From contig UBZT01000009.1 of assembly GCA_900470155.1 (NCBI GenBank), forward strand, positions 496,001 through 560,000: a DNA stretch of 64,000 nt, in the 5' to 3' direction. Positions 1 through 8,279 of the stretch are shown one piece after another; the stretch's first letter is position 1; each line of letters starts with the position of its first letter. The notes under the pieces were generated by a model. The model saw only the letters and a program-made list of their open reading frames with translations, searched no databases and was not told where the DNA came from. The DNA is from Hyphomicrobiales bacterium. GTDB taxonomy: Bacteria > Pseudomonadota > Alphaproteobacteria > Rhizobiales > Rhizobiaceae. Made by a program: the position numbers and the translations under genes.

Positions 1-16
1 CCGCTATTCACAGCCA

Positions 17-45
17 TTGACGAAAATGACAGGTGTATATACAAT
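17..45 (+). promoter_or_regulatory. Promoter of the brnTA operon
   Basis: A -35 hexamer TTGACG (17-22) and a -10 hexamer TACAAT (40-45) are separated by exactly 17 bases, a very good sigma-70 match. Transcription would begin near 52, so the toxin cannot start at the TTG at 17 and the ATG at 77 is the likely start. Confidence 0.75.
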
Positions 46-50
46 ACACC
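32..50. promoter_or_regulatory. Inverted repeat over the -10 box, probable BrnA operator
   Basis: GGTGTAT (32-38) and ATACACC (44-50) form a perfect 7-bp inverted repeat with a 5-base centre, lying across the -10 hexamer. BrnA antitoxins are DNA-binding proteins that repress their own operon, so this is the natural operator. The protein assignment is inference. Confidence 0.6.
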
Positions 51-76
51 CGAAGCGATTGCGAGCGGAATGGCAC

Positions 77-379
77 ATGCAAAGCCTGGATGACGTGCCT
101 ATTGAGGAATGGGACTTCGAATGGGATGAAGACAAGCGGCGCTCCAACATCCGCAAGCATGGACTCGACTTCGAGGACGCCATGCTGGCATTGTCCGGCC
201 CGCGGCTCGAACATCCATCACCGAAAGCGAGCGAACATCGGATAGTTGCAGTCTGCCCATTGACCGGCAAACTGATCGCAGTGGTCTACATGATGAGAGG
301 ACGCGTATGCCGGATCATTTCCGTACGCGCGGCAGGAACCAATGAGCGAAGAAAATATCACGCGCATTACTCTACATGA
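77..379 (+). CDS. brnT: BrnT family toxin
   Basis: A 100-residue protein of the BrnT family, the ribonuclease toxin of type II BrnT/BrnA systems, which folds like RelE and cleaves RNA in the cytoplasm. The family hallmark FEWDEDKRRSNIRKHGLDF lies about 15 residues from the start, and the C-terminal part has the strand-rich pattern with RIISVRAAGTNERRKYH expected for BrnT. The start is placed at the ATG at 77 because the promoter -10 box lies at 40-45; there is no strong ribosome binding site in front of it. Its 3' end overlaps brnA by 38 bases, the usual toxin-first order of this family. No truncation or obvious missing residue is seen. Confidence 0.9.
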   Translation: MQSLDDVPIEEWDFEWDEDKRRSNIRKHGLDFEDAMLALSGPRLEHPSPKASEHRIVAVCPLTGKLIAVVYMMRGRVCRIISVRAAGTNERRKYHAHYST

Positions 380-674
380 GCTTCTCGAAAAGCGCGCACG
401 AGGAGAAAAAAGCCTGACCGACTGGGCTCGGGTCAACGCATTGACCGACGAGGACATCGAACGCGCCATGCGCGACGATCCCGACTGGCAGGACTTCATC
501 GACATCGACTGGTCGAAGGCCGTGATGGTCATCCCCCAGAAGAAGAAGGCGATCTCCATTCGCCTGGACGAAGACATTATCGACTTCTTTCAGCAGACAG
601 GCAAAGGTTACCAGACCCGCATCAACGCGGTGTTGCGACATTTCATCAGCGAGCAGAAGCGCTCCAAGGGCTGA
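342..674 (+). CDS. brnA: BrnA family antitoxin
   Basis: A 110-residue BrnA-type antitoxin. The N-terminal part is acidic (residues about 1-60) and would wrap the basic toxin; the C-terminal stretch KKKAISIRLDEDIIDFFQ followed by GYQTRINAVLRHF is a ribbon-helix-helix DNA-binding domain. It starts inside brnT with AGGAAC seven bases upstream, so translation of the two is coupled. As a dimer with or without BrnT it is expected to bind the inverted repeat at 32-50 and repress the operon. Confidence 0.9.
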   Translation: MSEENITRITLHELLEKRARGEKSLTDWARVNALTDEDIERAMRDDPDWQDFIDIDWSKAVMVIPQKKKAISIRLDEDIIDFFQQTGKGYQTRINAVLRHFISEQKRSKG

Positions 675-694
675 GATATGGGGCCTGAAACGCA

Positions 695-718
695 AAACGC
701 CGCCCGAAGGCGGCGTTT
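695..718 (+). terminator. Terminator-like hairpin after brnA
   Basis: A 10-bp perfect stem, AAACGCCGCC (695-704) and GGCGGCGTTT (709-718), with a CGAA tetraloop. It lies between the convergent brnA and yqeY-like genes and can serve both strands; the A/T-rich stem ends give a short U run on each. Confidence 0.8.
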
Positions 719-744
719 CACAATCATAACTCGAAGCTTAAAGC

Positions 745-1197
745 CTACTTGAGCAGGTCCTTGACCAGACCCGAAGCCTTGGCAAAGTCCATCTGCCCCG
801 GATAGCGGTCTTTCAGCGTGTTCATGCATTTGCCCATGTCGCGCAGACCCTGGGCACCGGTTTCAGTAATGACGGAGGCGCACAGTTCACGCACCTTCTC
901 TTCCGAGATTTGCTCAGGCATGAAGGACCGGATGATCTCGATTTCCTCAAGTTCCTGGGCAGCCAGTTCCGGCCGCGCGTTCTCGGCATAGATCCTGGCC
1001 GATTCGTCGCGCTGCTTGATCATCTTCATCAGGATCTGCATGATCTCGTCGTCGCTGACCGGATCCTTGCCGAGACCACGGTTGGCAATGTCCCGATCCT
1101 TGATCGCCGTCTGGATCAGACGCACGGTCGAGGTGCGGCGAACGTCCTTCGCCTTCAGGGACTCTTTCATCGTATTGGCGAGTATATCGCGTATCAT
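745..1197 (-). CDS. GatB/YqeY domain protein
   Basis: A 150-residue soluble protein of the YqeY family, related to the C-terminal tRNA-recognition domain of the GatB subunit of Glu-tRNA(Gln) amidotransferase. It begins with MIRDILANTMKESLKAKD and contains the family pattern DEIMQILMKMIKQRDESARIY and a conserved C-terminal GKCMNTLKDRYPGQMDF. Length fits the family. GGAG lies nine bases before the ATG. The cellular role of the free-standing form is unclear. It is divergent from carA, with a 317-base gap. Confidence 0.9.
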   Translation of the reverse strand: MIRDILANTMKESLKAKDVRRTSTVRLIQTAIKDRDIANRGLGKDPVSDDEIMQILMKMIKQRDESARIYAENARPELAAQELEEIEIIRSFMPEQISEEKVRELCASVITETGAQGLRDMGKCMNTLKDRYPGQMDFAKASGLVKDLLK

Positions 1198-1514
1198 TTT
1201 TTTCTCCGCGGAAAAGCCAGTGCGGACGGTGTCGAATTGTGGCTTTTCCTTGTTCTCTGAGCCGTTTCATAGCCAGACATCTTAAGCAGTGCAAACAAAT
1301 TGCACAAACCCTTGAAATGGCTTGGGAGAAATCCGCAAGCCTTCAAACTCAAGAATTGACCTGACGGATCGATCCGTCTATTGCTCGGCACCTGCACGAA
1401 ATTGTCATCAGGGCCGAACACGCGCGACTTCGCGCGCCCTCGATCTGCAACATAGATGGCCCTTGGGAGCCGCCCTGACAAGTGGGCTGGCGCGAGGGCG
1501 AACAAGGAACGACC
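1198..1514. other. yqeY-carA intergenic region with hairpin and palindrome
   Basis: No gene is seen. It holds a 16-bp perfect palindrome GACGGATCGATCCGTC (1363-1378) and, just before it, an inverted repeat TTGAA-GGCTTG (1312-1324, with a 2-base bulge) paired with CAAGCC-TTCAA (1336-1346). The hairpin is not followed by a U run, so it is not a terminator; both may be regulatory sites in the carA leader. Function is unknown. Confidence 0.45.
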
Positions 1515-2720
1515 ATGACCGCAACAGCCCCCTGGACCACCCGCAAGCCGACCGCCCTCCTCGTTCTTGCCGACGGGACTGTCATCGAAGGTCACGGCAT
1601 CGGCGCAACCGGCAAGGTCCAGGCCGAGGTCTGTTTCAACACGGCGTTGACCGGTTATCAGGAAATCCTCACCGACCCGTCCTATCTCGGCCAGATCGTC
1701 ACCTTCACCTTCCCGCATATCGGCAATGTCGGCACCAATGAGGAAGACATCGAGGACCTGACACCGGCTGCCCGTCACGGCGCCGTCGGCACGATCTTCA
1801 AGGCAGACATCACCGAGCCATCCAACTACCGCGCCGCCTCCGATCTCGATGGCTGGCTGAAAGCCCGCGGCATCATTGGCCTTTCCGGCGTCGACACCCG
1901 CGCACTGACCGCCTGGATCCGCGAGAATGGCGCGCCCAACGCCGTCATCGCCCATGACCCGAACGGCGTCTTCGACATCGAGGCCCTGAAGGCAGAGGCC
2001 AGGGCCTGGAGCGGCCTCGAAGGTCTCGACCTCGCCAAGGTCGCCACCTCCGGCCAGTCGTCGGTCTGGAGCGAGAAGGACTGGTCCTGGGAAAACGGCC
2101 ACACCACGCTCGGTGAAACCGAAGCCAAATATCATATCGTCTGCGTCGACTTCGGCGTGAAGCGCAATATCCTGCGCCTGTTTGCCGGCCTGGATTGCAA
2201 GGTGACGGTCGTGCCGGCCTCGACCTCGGCCGAGGATATCCTGGCGCTGAACCCAGACGGCATCTTCCTGTCGAACGGCCCGGGCGACCCCGCAGCCACC
2301 GGCGAATATGCGGTTCCGGTCATCCAGAACCTGGTCAAGAGCGAAAAGCCGCTTTTCGGCATCTGCCTTGGCCACCAGATGCTCGGCCTGGCACTTGGCG
2401 GCACCACCGAGAAGATGCACCAGGGCCACCACGGCGCCAACCACCCGGTCAAGGATTTCACCACAGGCAAGGTCGAGATCGTCTCGATGAACCACGGCTT
2501 CGCGGTCGACTCGAAGTCGCTGCCGGAGAGCGTTGAAGAGACTCACGTTTCCTTGTTCGACGGCACCAATTGTGGTCTGCGCCTCAAGGGCAAGCCGGTG
2601 TTTTCGGTCCAGCATCACCCGGAAGCATCGCCCGGCCCGCAGGACAGCCACTACCTGTTCCGCCGCTTCATCAACATGGTGCGCGAAAACAAGGGCGAGC
2701 CGGCATTGGCCGAGCGCTAA
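1515..2720 (+). CDS. carA: Carbamoyl phosphate synthase small subunit
   Basis: A 401-residue CarA. It is the glutaminase subunit that feeds ammonia to CarB to make carbamoyl phosphate for pyrimidine and arginine synthesis. The N-terminal CPSase domain carries FNTALTGYQEILTDPSY; the C-terminal class I amidotransferase domain shows SNGPGDP, the nucleophile Cys at about residue 284 in FGICLGHQ, and the His/Glu pair in HHPEASPGP near residues 368-370. The start at 1515 is preferred over an in-frame upstream GTG because AAGGAACGACC stands directly before it. carB lies about 11 kb away rather than next to carA. Confidence 0.97.
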   Translation: MTATAPWTTRKPTALLVLADGTVIEGHGIGATGKVQAEVCFNTALTGYQEILTDPSYLGQIVTFTFPHIGNVGTNEEDIEDLTPAARHGAVGTIFKADITEPSNYRAASDLDGWLKARGIIGLSGVDTRALTAWIRENGAPNAVIAHDPNGVFDIEALKAEARAWSGLEGLDLAKVATSGQSSVWSEKDWSWENGHTTLGETEAKYHIVCVDFGVKRNILRLFAGLDCKVTVVPASTSAEDILALNPDGIFLSNGPGDPAATGEYAVPVIQNLVKSEKPLFGICLGHQMLGLALGGTTEKMHQGHHGANHPVKDFTTGKVEIVSMNHGFAVDSKSLPESVEETHVSLFDGTNCGLRLKGKPVFSVQHHPEASPGPQDSHYLFRRFINMVRENKGEPALAER

Positions 2721-2742
2721 AAACTCTCAGTTTACGGTAAAA

Positions 2743-2763
2743 AGCCCGCGCCAAACGCGGGCT
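2743..2763 (+). terminator. Intrinsic terminator after carA
   Basis: AGCCCGCG (2743-2750) pairs with CGCGGGCT (2756-2763) over a CCAAA loop and is followed by ATTTTATT. It sits 23 bases beyond the carA stop codon. Confidence 0.85.
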
Positions 2764-2826
2764 ATTTTATTGCAAGAAAAAACAACCCATGATTTCATTC
2801 CATTCGGGGAAACACGGGGGGAAATC

Positions 2827-4350
2827 ATGAAACGATCGATTGTTCGCTGGCTGGCTGCCATACTATTGGCCATGTCTCCTGCATTATTTTTTTGGCCCGC
2901 CGAAGCCGCCAACGACGTCTTCAGGGGACGGGATGATACGAGTTGCGATACGGTCCAGCGCTTGGATGACAACGGCCATGAAACGCTAGCAACAAGCAGC
3001 TACGATTGCATGACCGCCCGTTACGCTCTTCCAGGCGCATCCGGAACGAGCCGCACAACAAGCTACGATGTGGCATTCCTTGAATATGGCGGCCCGTCCG
3101 GGGGGCGCCTGGACGAGCGCCAATGGCAGGCGACCAGCCATCTCCTCGAAAGCAAGCGAAAGAAATATGTCGTAGTCTTCATTCATGGCTGGCACCACAA
3201 CGCCAACGTGAAGGATCGCGACGTTAGCCGGATGCACGTGTTCCTGAGCTACGCGCGAAGCTTCTTGAACCAACGGCCGGCCTACCGAGACACCGATCTC
3301 GTCGGCATCTACGTCGGCTGGAACGCTGCCGTTCACCGCGAGGGATACAAATCCTTCTTCGACGTCTTGAGCTATTCAAGTAAAAAGAAGGAAAGCGAGC
3401 GCGTAGCTCCGGCGGTATTCTCGGATCTCCAGAAGATAGCCGGGAAACTGACCCAAGACACAGGCAATCCGGCCGCAGACAAGATGCTTGTCATTGGTCA
3501 TTCCTTCGGCGGCAACATGTTGGCAACGGAACTCGACGACAGGATTGGCGAGCAGCTCGACAATCATCGGAACGGCGAGATCATGCCGCCCCCGCTCGGC
3601 GACTTGACGGTCATTATCAATCCCGCCGGAGAAGCCCGAAAATTTAATGATATTCAACGCAAGATCCGGACGCAGGGACTGACATTCCCGACAACGCAGC
3701 CTCCCGGCTATCTGTCGCTGACGTCCACGACAGATTGGGCACCGGAAGAATTGTGCAAGGATACGTCTGACAAGAAAAAGTCGGAACCGAATGCGCAATC
3801 CGATAAAAAAGAATGCTTGGCAGCCATCGATTACGACCGCGCTACCGGCCAGGTATTCGGCGCGGGACAGCGCTTCATGAATTTCAAATGGTCGAAGGAA
3901 GACACCACTACCATCGGCCATTTCCGGCCTAGCAAGGCTCAGCCCTACGGCGCCACACATGATTTGACGGGCATCCAAGGAAGCCGATTCAGCACGAACT
4001 ATCGCAACGGGATCAATCCCGATGCGTCCGCATGTGTGAAAGCACAGCCTTGGCTCCCGACGCTACGAGACAACAAGTCCAACTGGGATACCAGATACGA
4101 TGGCACGCTTCGTGCCGGAATGTTCGATCCCCGGGAGGGCTACCGTACAGAGTACCAATTGAGAGCCTATCTATATCGATCCAAACACGCGACATCCTAT
4201 GCACGCATAGGCCACGAACCGTATTGGAACATTCGCACGCTTCCAAATCTGATCCAAGGCCACAACGACTTCGTCAGTTACATAGTGATGTGCATGATCA
4301 ACCAATTCGTACTAGACGATCCGGGCGGCCTAAAAGCTGGAAGAACCTGA
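2827..4350 (+). CDS. Secreted alpha/beta hydrolase
   Basis: A 507-residue exported protein. The first 27 residues form a Sec signal peptide with a likely cleavage after AEA. An alpha/beta hydrolase core follows: the strand-loop VVVFIHGWHHN near residue 115 forms the oxyanion region, and VIGHSFGGN gives the nucleophile Ser at about residue 226. A C-terminal His/Asp pair cannot be assigned by eye. The substrate is unknown; lipase/esterase-like is the most that can be said. The start has a strong GGGGGG run seven bases upstream. The gene stands alone, and its base composition and codon choice look less GC-biased than its neighbours, which suggests a later acquisition. Confidence 0.75.
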   Translation: MKRSIVRWLAAILLAMSPALFFWPAEAANDVFRGRDDTSCDTVQRLDDNGHETLATSSYDCMTARYALPGASGTSRTTSYDVAFLEYGGPSGGRLDERQWQATSHLLESKRKKYVVVFIHGWHHNANVKDRDVSRMHVFLSYARSFLNQRPAYRDTDLVGIYVGWNAAVHREGYKSFFDVLSYSSKKKESERVAPAVFSDLQKIAGKLTQDTGNPAADKMLVIGHSFGGNMLATELDDRIGEQLDNHRNGEIMPPPLGDLTVIINPAGEARKFNDIQRKIRTQGLTFPTTQPPGYLSLTSTTDWAPEELCKDTSDKKKSEPNAQSDKKECLAAIDYDRATGQVFGAGQRFMNFKWSKEDTTTIGHFRPSKAQPYGATHDLTGIQGSRFSTNYRNGINPDASACVKAQPWLPTLRDNKSNWDTRYDGTLRAGMFDPREGYRTEYQLRAYLYRSKHATSYARIGHEPYWNIRTLPNLIQGHNDFVSYIVMCMINQFVLDDPGGLKAGRT

Positions 4351-4361
4351 GGCAACAGGAT

Positions 4362-4384
4362 CGGCCCGGATCAGATCCGGGCCG
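4362..4384. terminator. Hairpin between the hydrolase and MATE genes
   Basis: CGGCCCGGAT (4362-4371) and ATCCGGGCCG (4375-4384) form a perfect 10-bp stem around CAG. It overlaps the last codons of the convergent MATE gene and probably stops transcription of the hydrolase gene. Confidence 0.65.
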
Positions 4385-5771
4385 TTGTCATTTCGTGTCG
4401 AACCCTGTGAAGGAAGCGTGCGCACAGCAGCACGGACGAACTCGATAGCCCGACCAAAAACCCGATCCAGATGCCGATTCCGCCGAGACCGAGCGGGAAT
4501 GCCAGCACCCAGGCGAGCAGGAAGCCGACCGGCCAATAGGAGATCAGCGCCAGGATCATCGGCACACGCGCATCTTTCAGGCCACGCAGTAGACCGCTGG
4601 CAACCGCCTGAACGCCGTCGACCAGCTGGAAGATCCCGGCAATCGCGATCAGTGGTCCGGCGTAGCTGAGCACCGCCGCAGCGTCCGCCGTGCTCTTGTT
4701 GATGAACGCACCGCCAAGCAAGTTCGGTATCGCCATGAACAGGATGCCCCCGGCAAGCGAGATGATGCTGGCGAGCAGCATGACGGCAACGGCTGCTCGA
4801 ATAAGCTCCGGATAGTTGCCGCGGCCATGCGCCAGGCCAACACGCACCGTTGCAGCCTGAGAGAGCCCGAGCGGGATCATGAACGCGATCGAAGCCAGCT
4901 GCAGTGCAATGCCGTGGGCCGCAAGTTCGATCGTGCCGATACGGCCCATCAACAGCGATGCGGCGGTGAACAGGCTCACTTCGGCGAGAATGGTGACGCT
5001 GATCGGCATGCCAAGCATCAAGACCTCACGGAAAGCATGCCAGTCCGGCCGCCAGAAACGAACGAAAAGCTCATAGGCCCGCGTTTCAGGCCGGGTCTGG
5101 ATATAGACAACCATGAACACGAAGCTCGAGACATGCACGATCACCGCAACAATGGCAGCGCCCGTCATGCCCAGCGCCGGAAGGCCGAAATGGCCAAGCA
5201 CCAGGCCGTAGGCAAGGATCGCGTTCATTGCCAGCATCACCAGTGTCACATAAAGAATGATCCCGGCCCTGCCCGTCGCGCTGACCAAGGCGCGCAAAAC
5301 GGCAAACAGCAGCGCCGGCAACAGGCCGAGCTGGATGATCTGCACGTAATTGGCCGCCAGCGATGCGACTTCCGGCTTCTGGCCGAGAGCTAGAAGGATG
5401 GCCTCCGCATTATAGAAAAGCGGCGCGGTCAGCAGCGTGTAGAGGATCGATACCCACATACCCATGCGGATCGACCGGCGCACAGAAACGACATCCCCGC
5501 GGCCATAGGCCTGCGCCACCATCGGCACGACCGCGATCGAAAACCCGGAGCCGAAAACGAAGATCGTGAAGAAGAACTGGCCGGCAAGCACCATGGCCGC
5601 CAGAGCCTGGGCGCCGAGCTGGCCGACAATCACCACATCCGTCGTGTGAATGGCCAACTGCGCCAGCTGCGCTCCGATCAACGGAATCCCAAGCGCAAAT
5701 GTCGCGCGGAAATGCGACTTCCAACTACCGGCGGCATCATGGGCGGCAAGGGATCGGACAAACTGTTGCAT
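4371..5771 (-). CDS. MATE family multidrug efflux transporter
   Basis: A 466-residue inner-membrane protein with about 12 hydrophobic segments in two related halves, as in NorM-type MATE exporters, which use an H+ or Na+ gradient to expel cationic drugs. The first helix reads GIPLIGAQLAQLAIHTTDVVIVGQLG, close to the family signature, and the second half repeats it as GMPISVTILAEVSLFTAASLLMGRIG. The start at 5771 has only a weak GGAAA upstream. A terminator-like hairpin sits in the leader 18 bases before the start (see 5789-5823), so expression may be attenuated. Confidence 0.9.
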   Translation of the reverse strand: MQQFVRSLAAHDAAGSWKSHFRATFALGIPLIGAQLAQLAIHTTDVVIVGQLGAQALAAMVLAGQFFFTIFVFGSGFSIAVVPMVAQAYGRGDVVSVRRSIRMGMWVSILYTLLTAPLFYNAEAILLALGQKPEVASLAANYVQIIQLGLLPALLFAVLRALVSATGRAGIILYVTLVMLAMNAILAYGLVLGHFGLPALGMTGAAIVAVIVHVSSFVFMVVYIQTRPETRAYELFVRFWRPDWHAFREVLMLGMPISVTILAEVSLFTAASLLMGRIGTIELAAHGIALQLASIAFMIPLGLSQAATVRVGLAHGRGNYPELIRAAVAVMLLASIISLAGGILFMAIPNLLGGAFINKSTADAAAVLSYAGPLIAIAGIFQLVDGVQAVASGLLRGLKDARVPMILALISYWPVGFLLAWVLAFPLGLGGIGIWIGFLVGLSSSSVLLCARFLHRVRHEMTTARI

Positions 5772-5788
5772 GGCACATTTCCAAGACG

Positions 5789-5823
5789 AAAAAAGCCGCT
5801 TCCAGTTTTGGCTGGCGAGCGGC
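5789..5823 (-). terminator. Terminator hairpin in the MATE leader (attenuator or sRNA end)
   Basis: Read on the minus strand, GCCGCT (5823-5818) pairs with AGCGGC (5800-5795), with an inner CCAG/CTGG pairing, and is followed by six U (5794-5789). It ends 18 bases upstream of the MATE ATG. It is either an attenuator or the 3' end of a short RNA started near 5880. Confidence 0.6.
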
Positions 5824-5891
5824 GGTCAGGATTGAATAATTGATCAAAATTTAGACTGCAAGCCTAAAAACAGATCAAGAAATATTATTGG

Positions 5892-5908
5892 TCAGATGAT
5901 CAATCTGA
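5892..5908. promoter_or_regulatory. Inverted repeat between MATE and receptor genes
   Basis: TCAGAT (5892-5897) and ATCTGA (5903-5908) are perfect arms around GATCA. It lies in the divergent control region of the MATE and TonB-dependent receptor genes. A second, weaker dyad TTTAG...CTAAA lies at 5850-5867. The regulator is unknown. Confidence 0.35.
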
Positions 5909-6099
5909 TTGATACCTCCAGGCGCCGACCCGTGACAGGCAATCTTCCAACGACCCCACTGCCCCCACAAAACAGTCAGTCGAGAGTTCACGAACCCGTG
6001 ATATTTTAACTTGACTCTTTTTATCCTGTTTGAGTAGGTTCACCCCGGCAGCGGGGACGGGAGGCCGGTCGCTGACACATGGTCAGATGAGGGAATGAA

Positions 6100-8250
6100 A
6101 TGTTGGTGGGACAGGCAGGGTTGCGCGGGTTCGCAAGACAATTGGTCGCGAGCAGCGCGTTGATATCGGTTTCGCTGGGAAATGCAGGCATTGCCGGGGC
6201 ACAGGACAGCGTCACGGAAGAAGCAACACAGCTGCAAACAATCGTCGTCGATGGAAAAACGAAACGTCCGGTCGGCCGAGACGCAACCATTGTCGCCAAC
6301 AGCTCGGCGACCGGCACCAAGACCGATACGCCGATCCTTGACGTTCCCGCCTCTGTCTCGGTCATCACCCAGAATGAACTCGCGCTGCGCCATGTCGATA
6401 GCCTGCAGCAGGCGGTCGGCTATACATCCAGCGTCTTCGCCGATGAATTCGGCAGCGATGACCGCTATGACTACATTCGTATCCGTGGTTTCGACCAAAC
6501 GACCCTTGGGACCTATCGCGACGGATTGGCGGCGCGGATTCCGGCATGGTTCACGGCCAGCCGTCTCGAGCCTTATGGGCTTCAGCGCGTCGAGGTCCTG
6601 AAGGGATCGACATCGACCCTCTTCGGCCTCAACGGCCCCGGCGGCCTGGTCAATGCGATCACCAAACGCCCGCAGGACGAAAAGCATGGCGAGGCCTATA
6701 CGTCGTATGGCGACGGCACCAAAGAAGTCGGTGCGGATTTCGGTGGGCCGCTCGATGCCGACGGGATCTGGAGCTACCGGCTGACCGCGCTTGTCAAGGA
6801 AGGTGACCTCGGTTGGGACCATTCCAACGACGACCGGATCTATGTCGCACCGGCGCTGACCATCAAGCCGCAGGAAGGCACCTCGCTCACGATCCTGACC
6901 GACTATTACAAGCGCGATGGGACCGGTGCGCGGGGGTTCCCGACAGGTGCCGATATCGACATCGACACATTTCTCGGCGAGCCGGACTTCAACCGTTTCG
7001 ACACGGAACAGACCGATATCGGCTACCAGTTCGAACACGAGTTCAACGAGAACCTGACGTTTCGTTCCAACGCCCGATACACCCATTTGAGCCTCGACTA
7101 TGCCGAGGTCTATGGTTCGACACTTGACCCTGCAGATGATCGCACAGCATTTTCAGTCGACGGCATGTCCAATCGTTATGCCTTCGACAACCAGTTGCAG
7201 TTCGATACCGCCTGGAATGGGATCGACAGCAAGACGCTTGTCGGCGTCGATTACACCGACGACAACACCCGTGAAGAAATCCTCTACGGCACGGCGACCG
7301 GCATTGATATCAACAACCCGACCTATTGCGGCCTCTCTTGCATCGACACCGGCTCCGATCCTTGGGTCGACTGGAAAGTCAGACAAAAGGCGCTGGGTAT
7401 CTATGCCCAGGAGCAACTGACCTTCGACGACCGCTGGATCGTCACCCTCGGCGGGCGCTGGGATCATGTGAACACCGTTGCAGACTATTTGAACACGGGC
7501 TTGCAAGACGACGACACCGCATCCGCCTTCACCAAGCGGGCCGGCCTGACCTACAAATTCACCCCGGATTTCGCCGCCTATGCCAACTATTCGGATAGCT
7601 TCCAGCCGCTGGTCACGCCGACCGGCAACGGATATGCGGTCGAAGGTTCGCTGAAGCCCCAGAAGGGCGAGCAGTATGAAGTGGGCATCAAATACAGACC
7701 GGAAGGTTTTGATGGCCTGTTCACCGCCGCATTTTTCGACCTGACACAGACCAATGTGCCGAGCAATGTCAGCCCGATCGTACAGCGGCAGATCGGCGAG
7801 GTAGGCGTACGTGGCCTCGAACTCGAGGGCAAGGCTGCCATTGCAGACAACCTCAATTTGACGCTGGCCTATTCCTACTGGGATGCGGAGATCCTTGACG
7901 CCGGATCGACCAGCGGCAATATCGGCAATCGGCCGCAGCGCGTTCCGCGCCACCTGGCATCGGCCTGGCTCGACTATACGTTCCTGGGCGACGGCGACCG
8001 CGGCGACCTGACCGTCGGCGGCGGCGTGCGTTACATCGGCCAGTCCTATGGCGATGACGCCAATACGGTTTCGGTCGGCGGCTATGCGCTTGTCGATGCG
8101 GTCGTGTCCTACAAGGTGACGAAGGATCTGACGCTTGCGGTCAACGCCACCAACCTGTTCGATCGCGAATATGTCTCGTCGTCCTACTATGGAACGCAAT
8201 ATTACGGCGACCGGCGCAAGGTCGTCGGCACGCTCAAATACACGTGGTGA
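6100..8250 (+). CDS. TonB-dependent siderophore receptor
   Basis: A 716-residue outer-membrane receptor. It has an N-terminal signal region ending near AGAQ, a TonB-box-like segment LQTIVVDG, a plug domain (about residues 70-180, with YIRIRGFDQ and GLQRVEVLKGSTSTLFG), and a 22-strand barrel ending in the classic aromatic terminus LKYTW. The pattern RVEVLKG and GPGGLVN match FhuA/FpvA-like ferric siderophore receptors; the ligand cannot be told. It would import an iron complex using TonB energy. No esterase, reductase or ABC importer for the siderophore is adjacent. The 328-base upstream gap has a possible -35 TTGACT at 6011 and palindromes, but no convincing Irr or RirA box. Confidence 0.92.
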   Translation: MLVGQAGLRGFARQLVASSALISVSLGNAGIAGAQDSVTEEATQLQTIVVDGKTKRPVGRDATIVANSSATGTKTDTPILDVPASVSVITQNELALRHVDSLQQAVGYTSSVFADEFGSDDRYDYIRIRGFDQTTLGTYRDGLAARIPAWFTASRLEPYGLQRVEVLKGSTSTLFGLNGPGGLVNAITKRPQDEKHGEAYTSYGDGTKEVGADFGGPLDADGIWSYRLTALVKEGDLGWDHSNDDRIYVAPALTIKPQEGTSLTILTDYYKRDGTGARGFPTGADIDIDTFLGEPDFNRFDTEQTDIGYQFEHEFNENLTFRSNARYTHLSLDYAEVYGSTLDPADDRTAFSVDGMSNRYAFDNQLQFDTAWNGIDSKTLVGVDYTDDNTREEILYGTATGIDINNPTYCGLSCIDTGSDPWVDWKVRQKALGIYAQEQLTFDDRWIVTLGGRWDHVNTVADYLNTGLQDDDTASAFTKRAGLTYKFTPDFAAYANYSDSFQPLVTPTGNGYAVEGSLKPQKGEQYEVGIKYRPEGFDGLFTAAFFDLTQTNVPSNVSPIVQRQIGEVGVRGLELEGKAAIADNLNLTLAYSYWDAEILDAGSTSGNIGNRPQRVPRHLASAWLDYTFLGDGDRGDLTVGGGVRYIGQSYGDDANTVSVGGYALVDAVVSYKVTKDLTLAVNATNLFDREYVSSSYYGTQYYGDRRKVVGTLKYTW

Positions 8251-8279
8251 TGTGAAGGGCAGACAGCAAAAACGCAGCG

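Noticed and set aside
1194-2651. Open frame of 485 codons antisense to carA
   Set aside because: Antisense shadow of carA with no family match; runs from the carA leader.
5850-5867. Irr iron control element (TTTAG...CTAAA) before the receptor gene
   Set aside because: The spacing is two bases longer than the Irr motif and the inner bases do not match.
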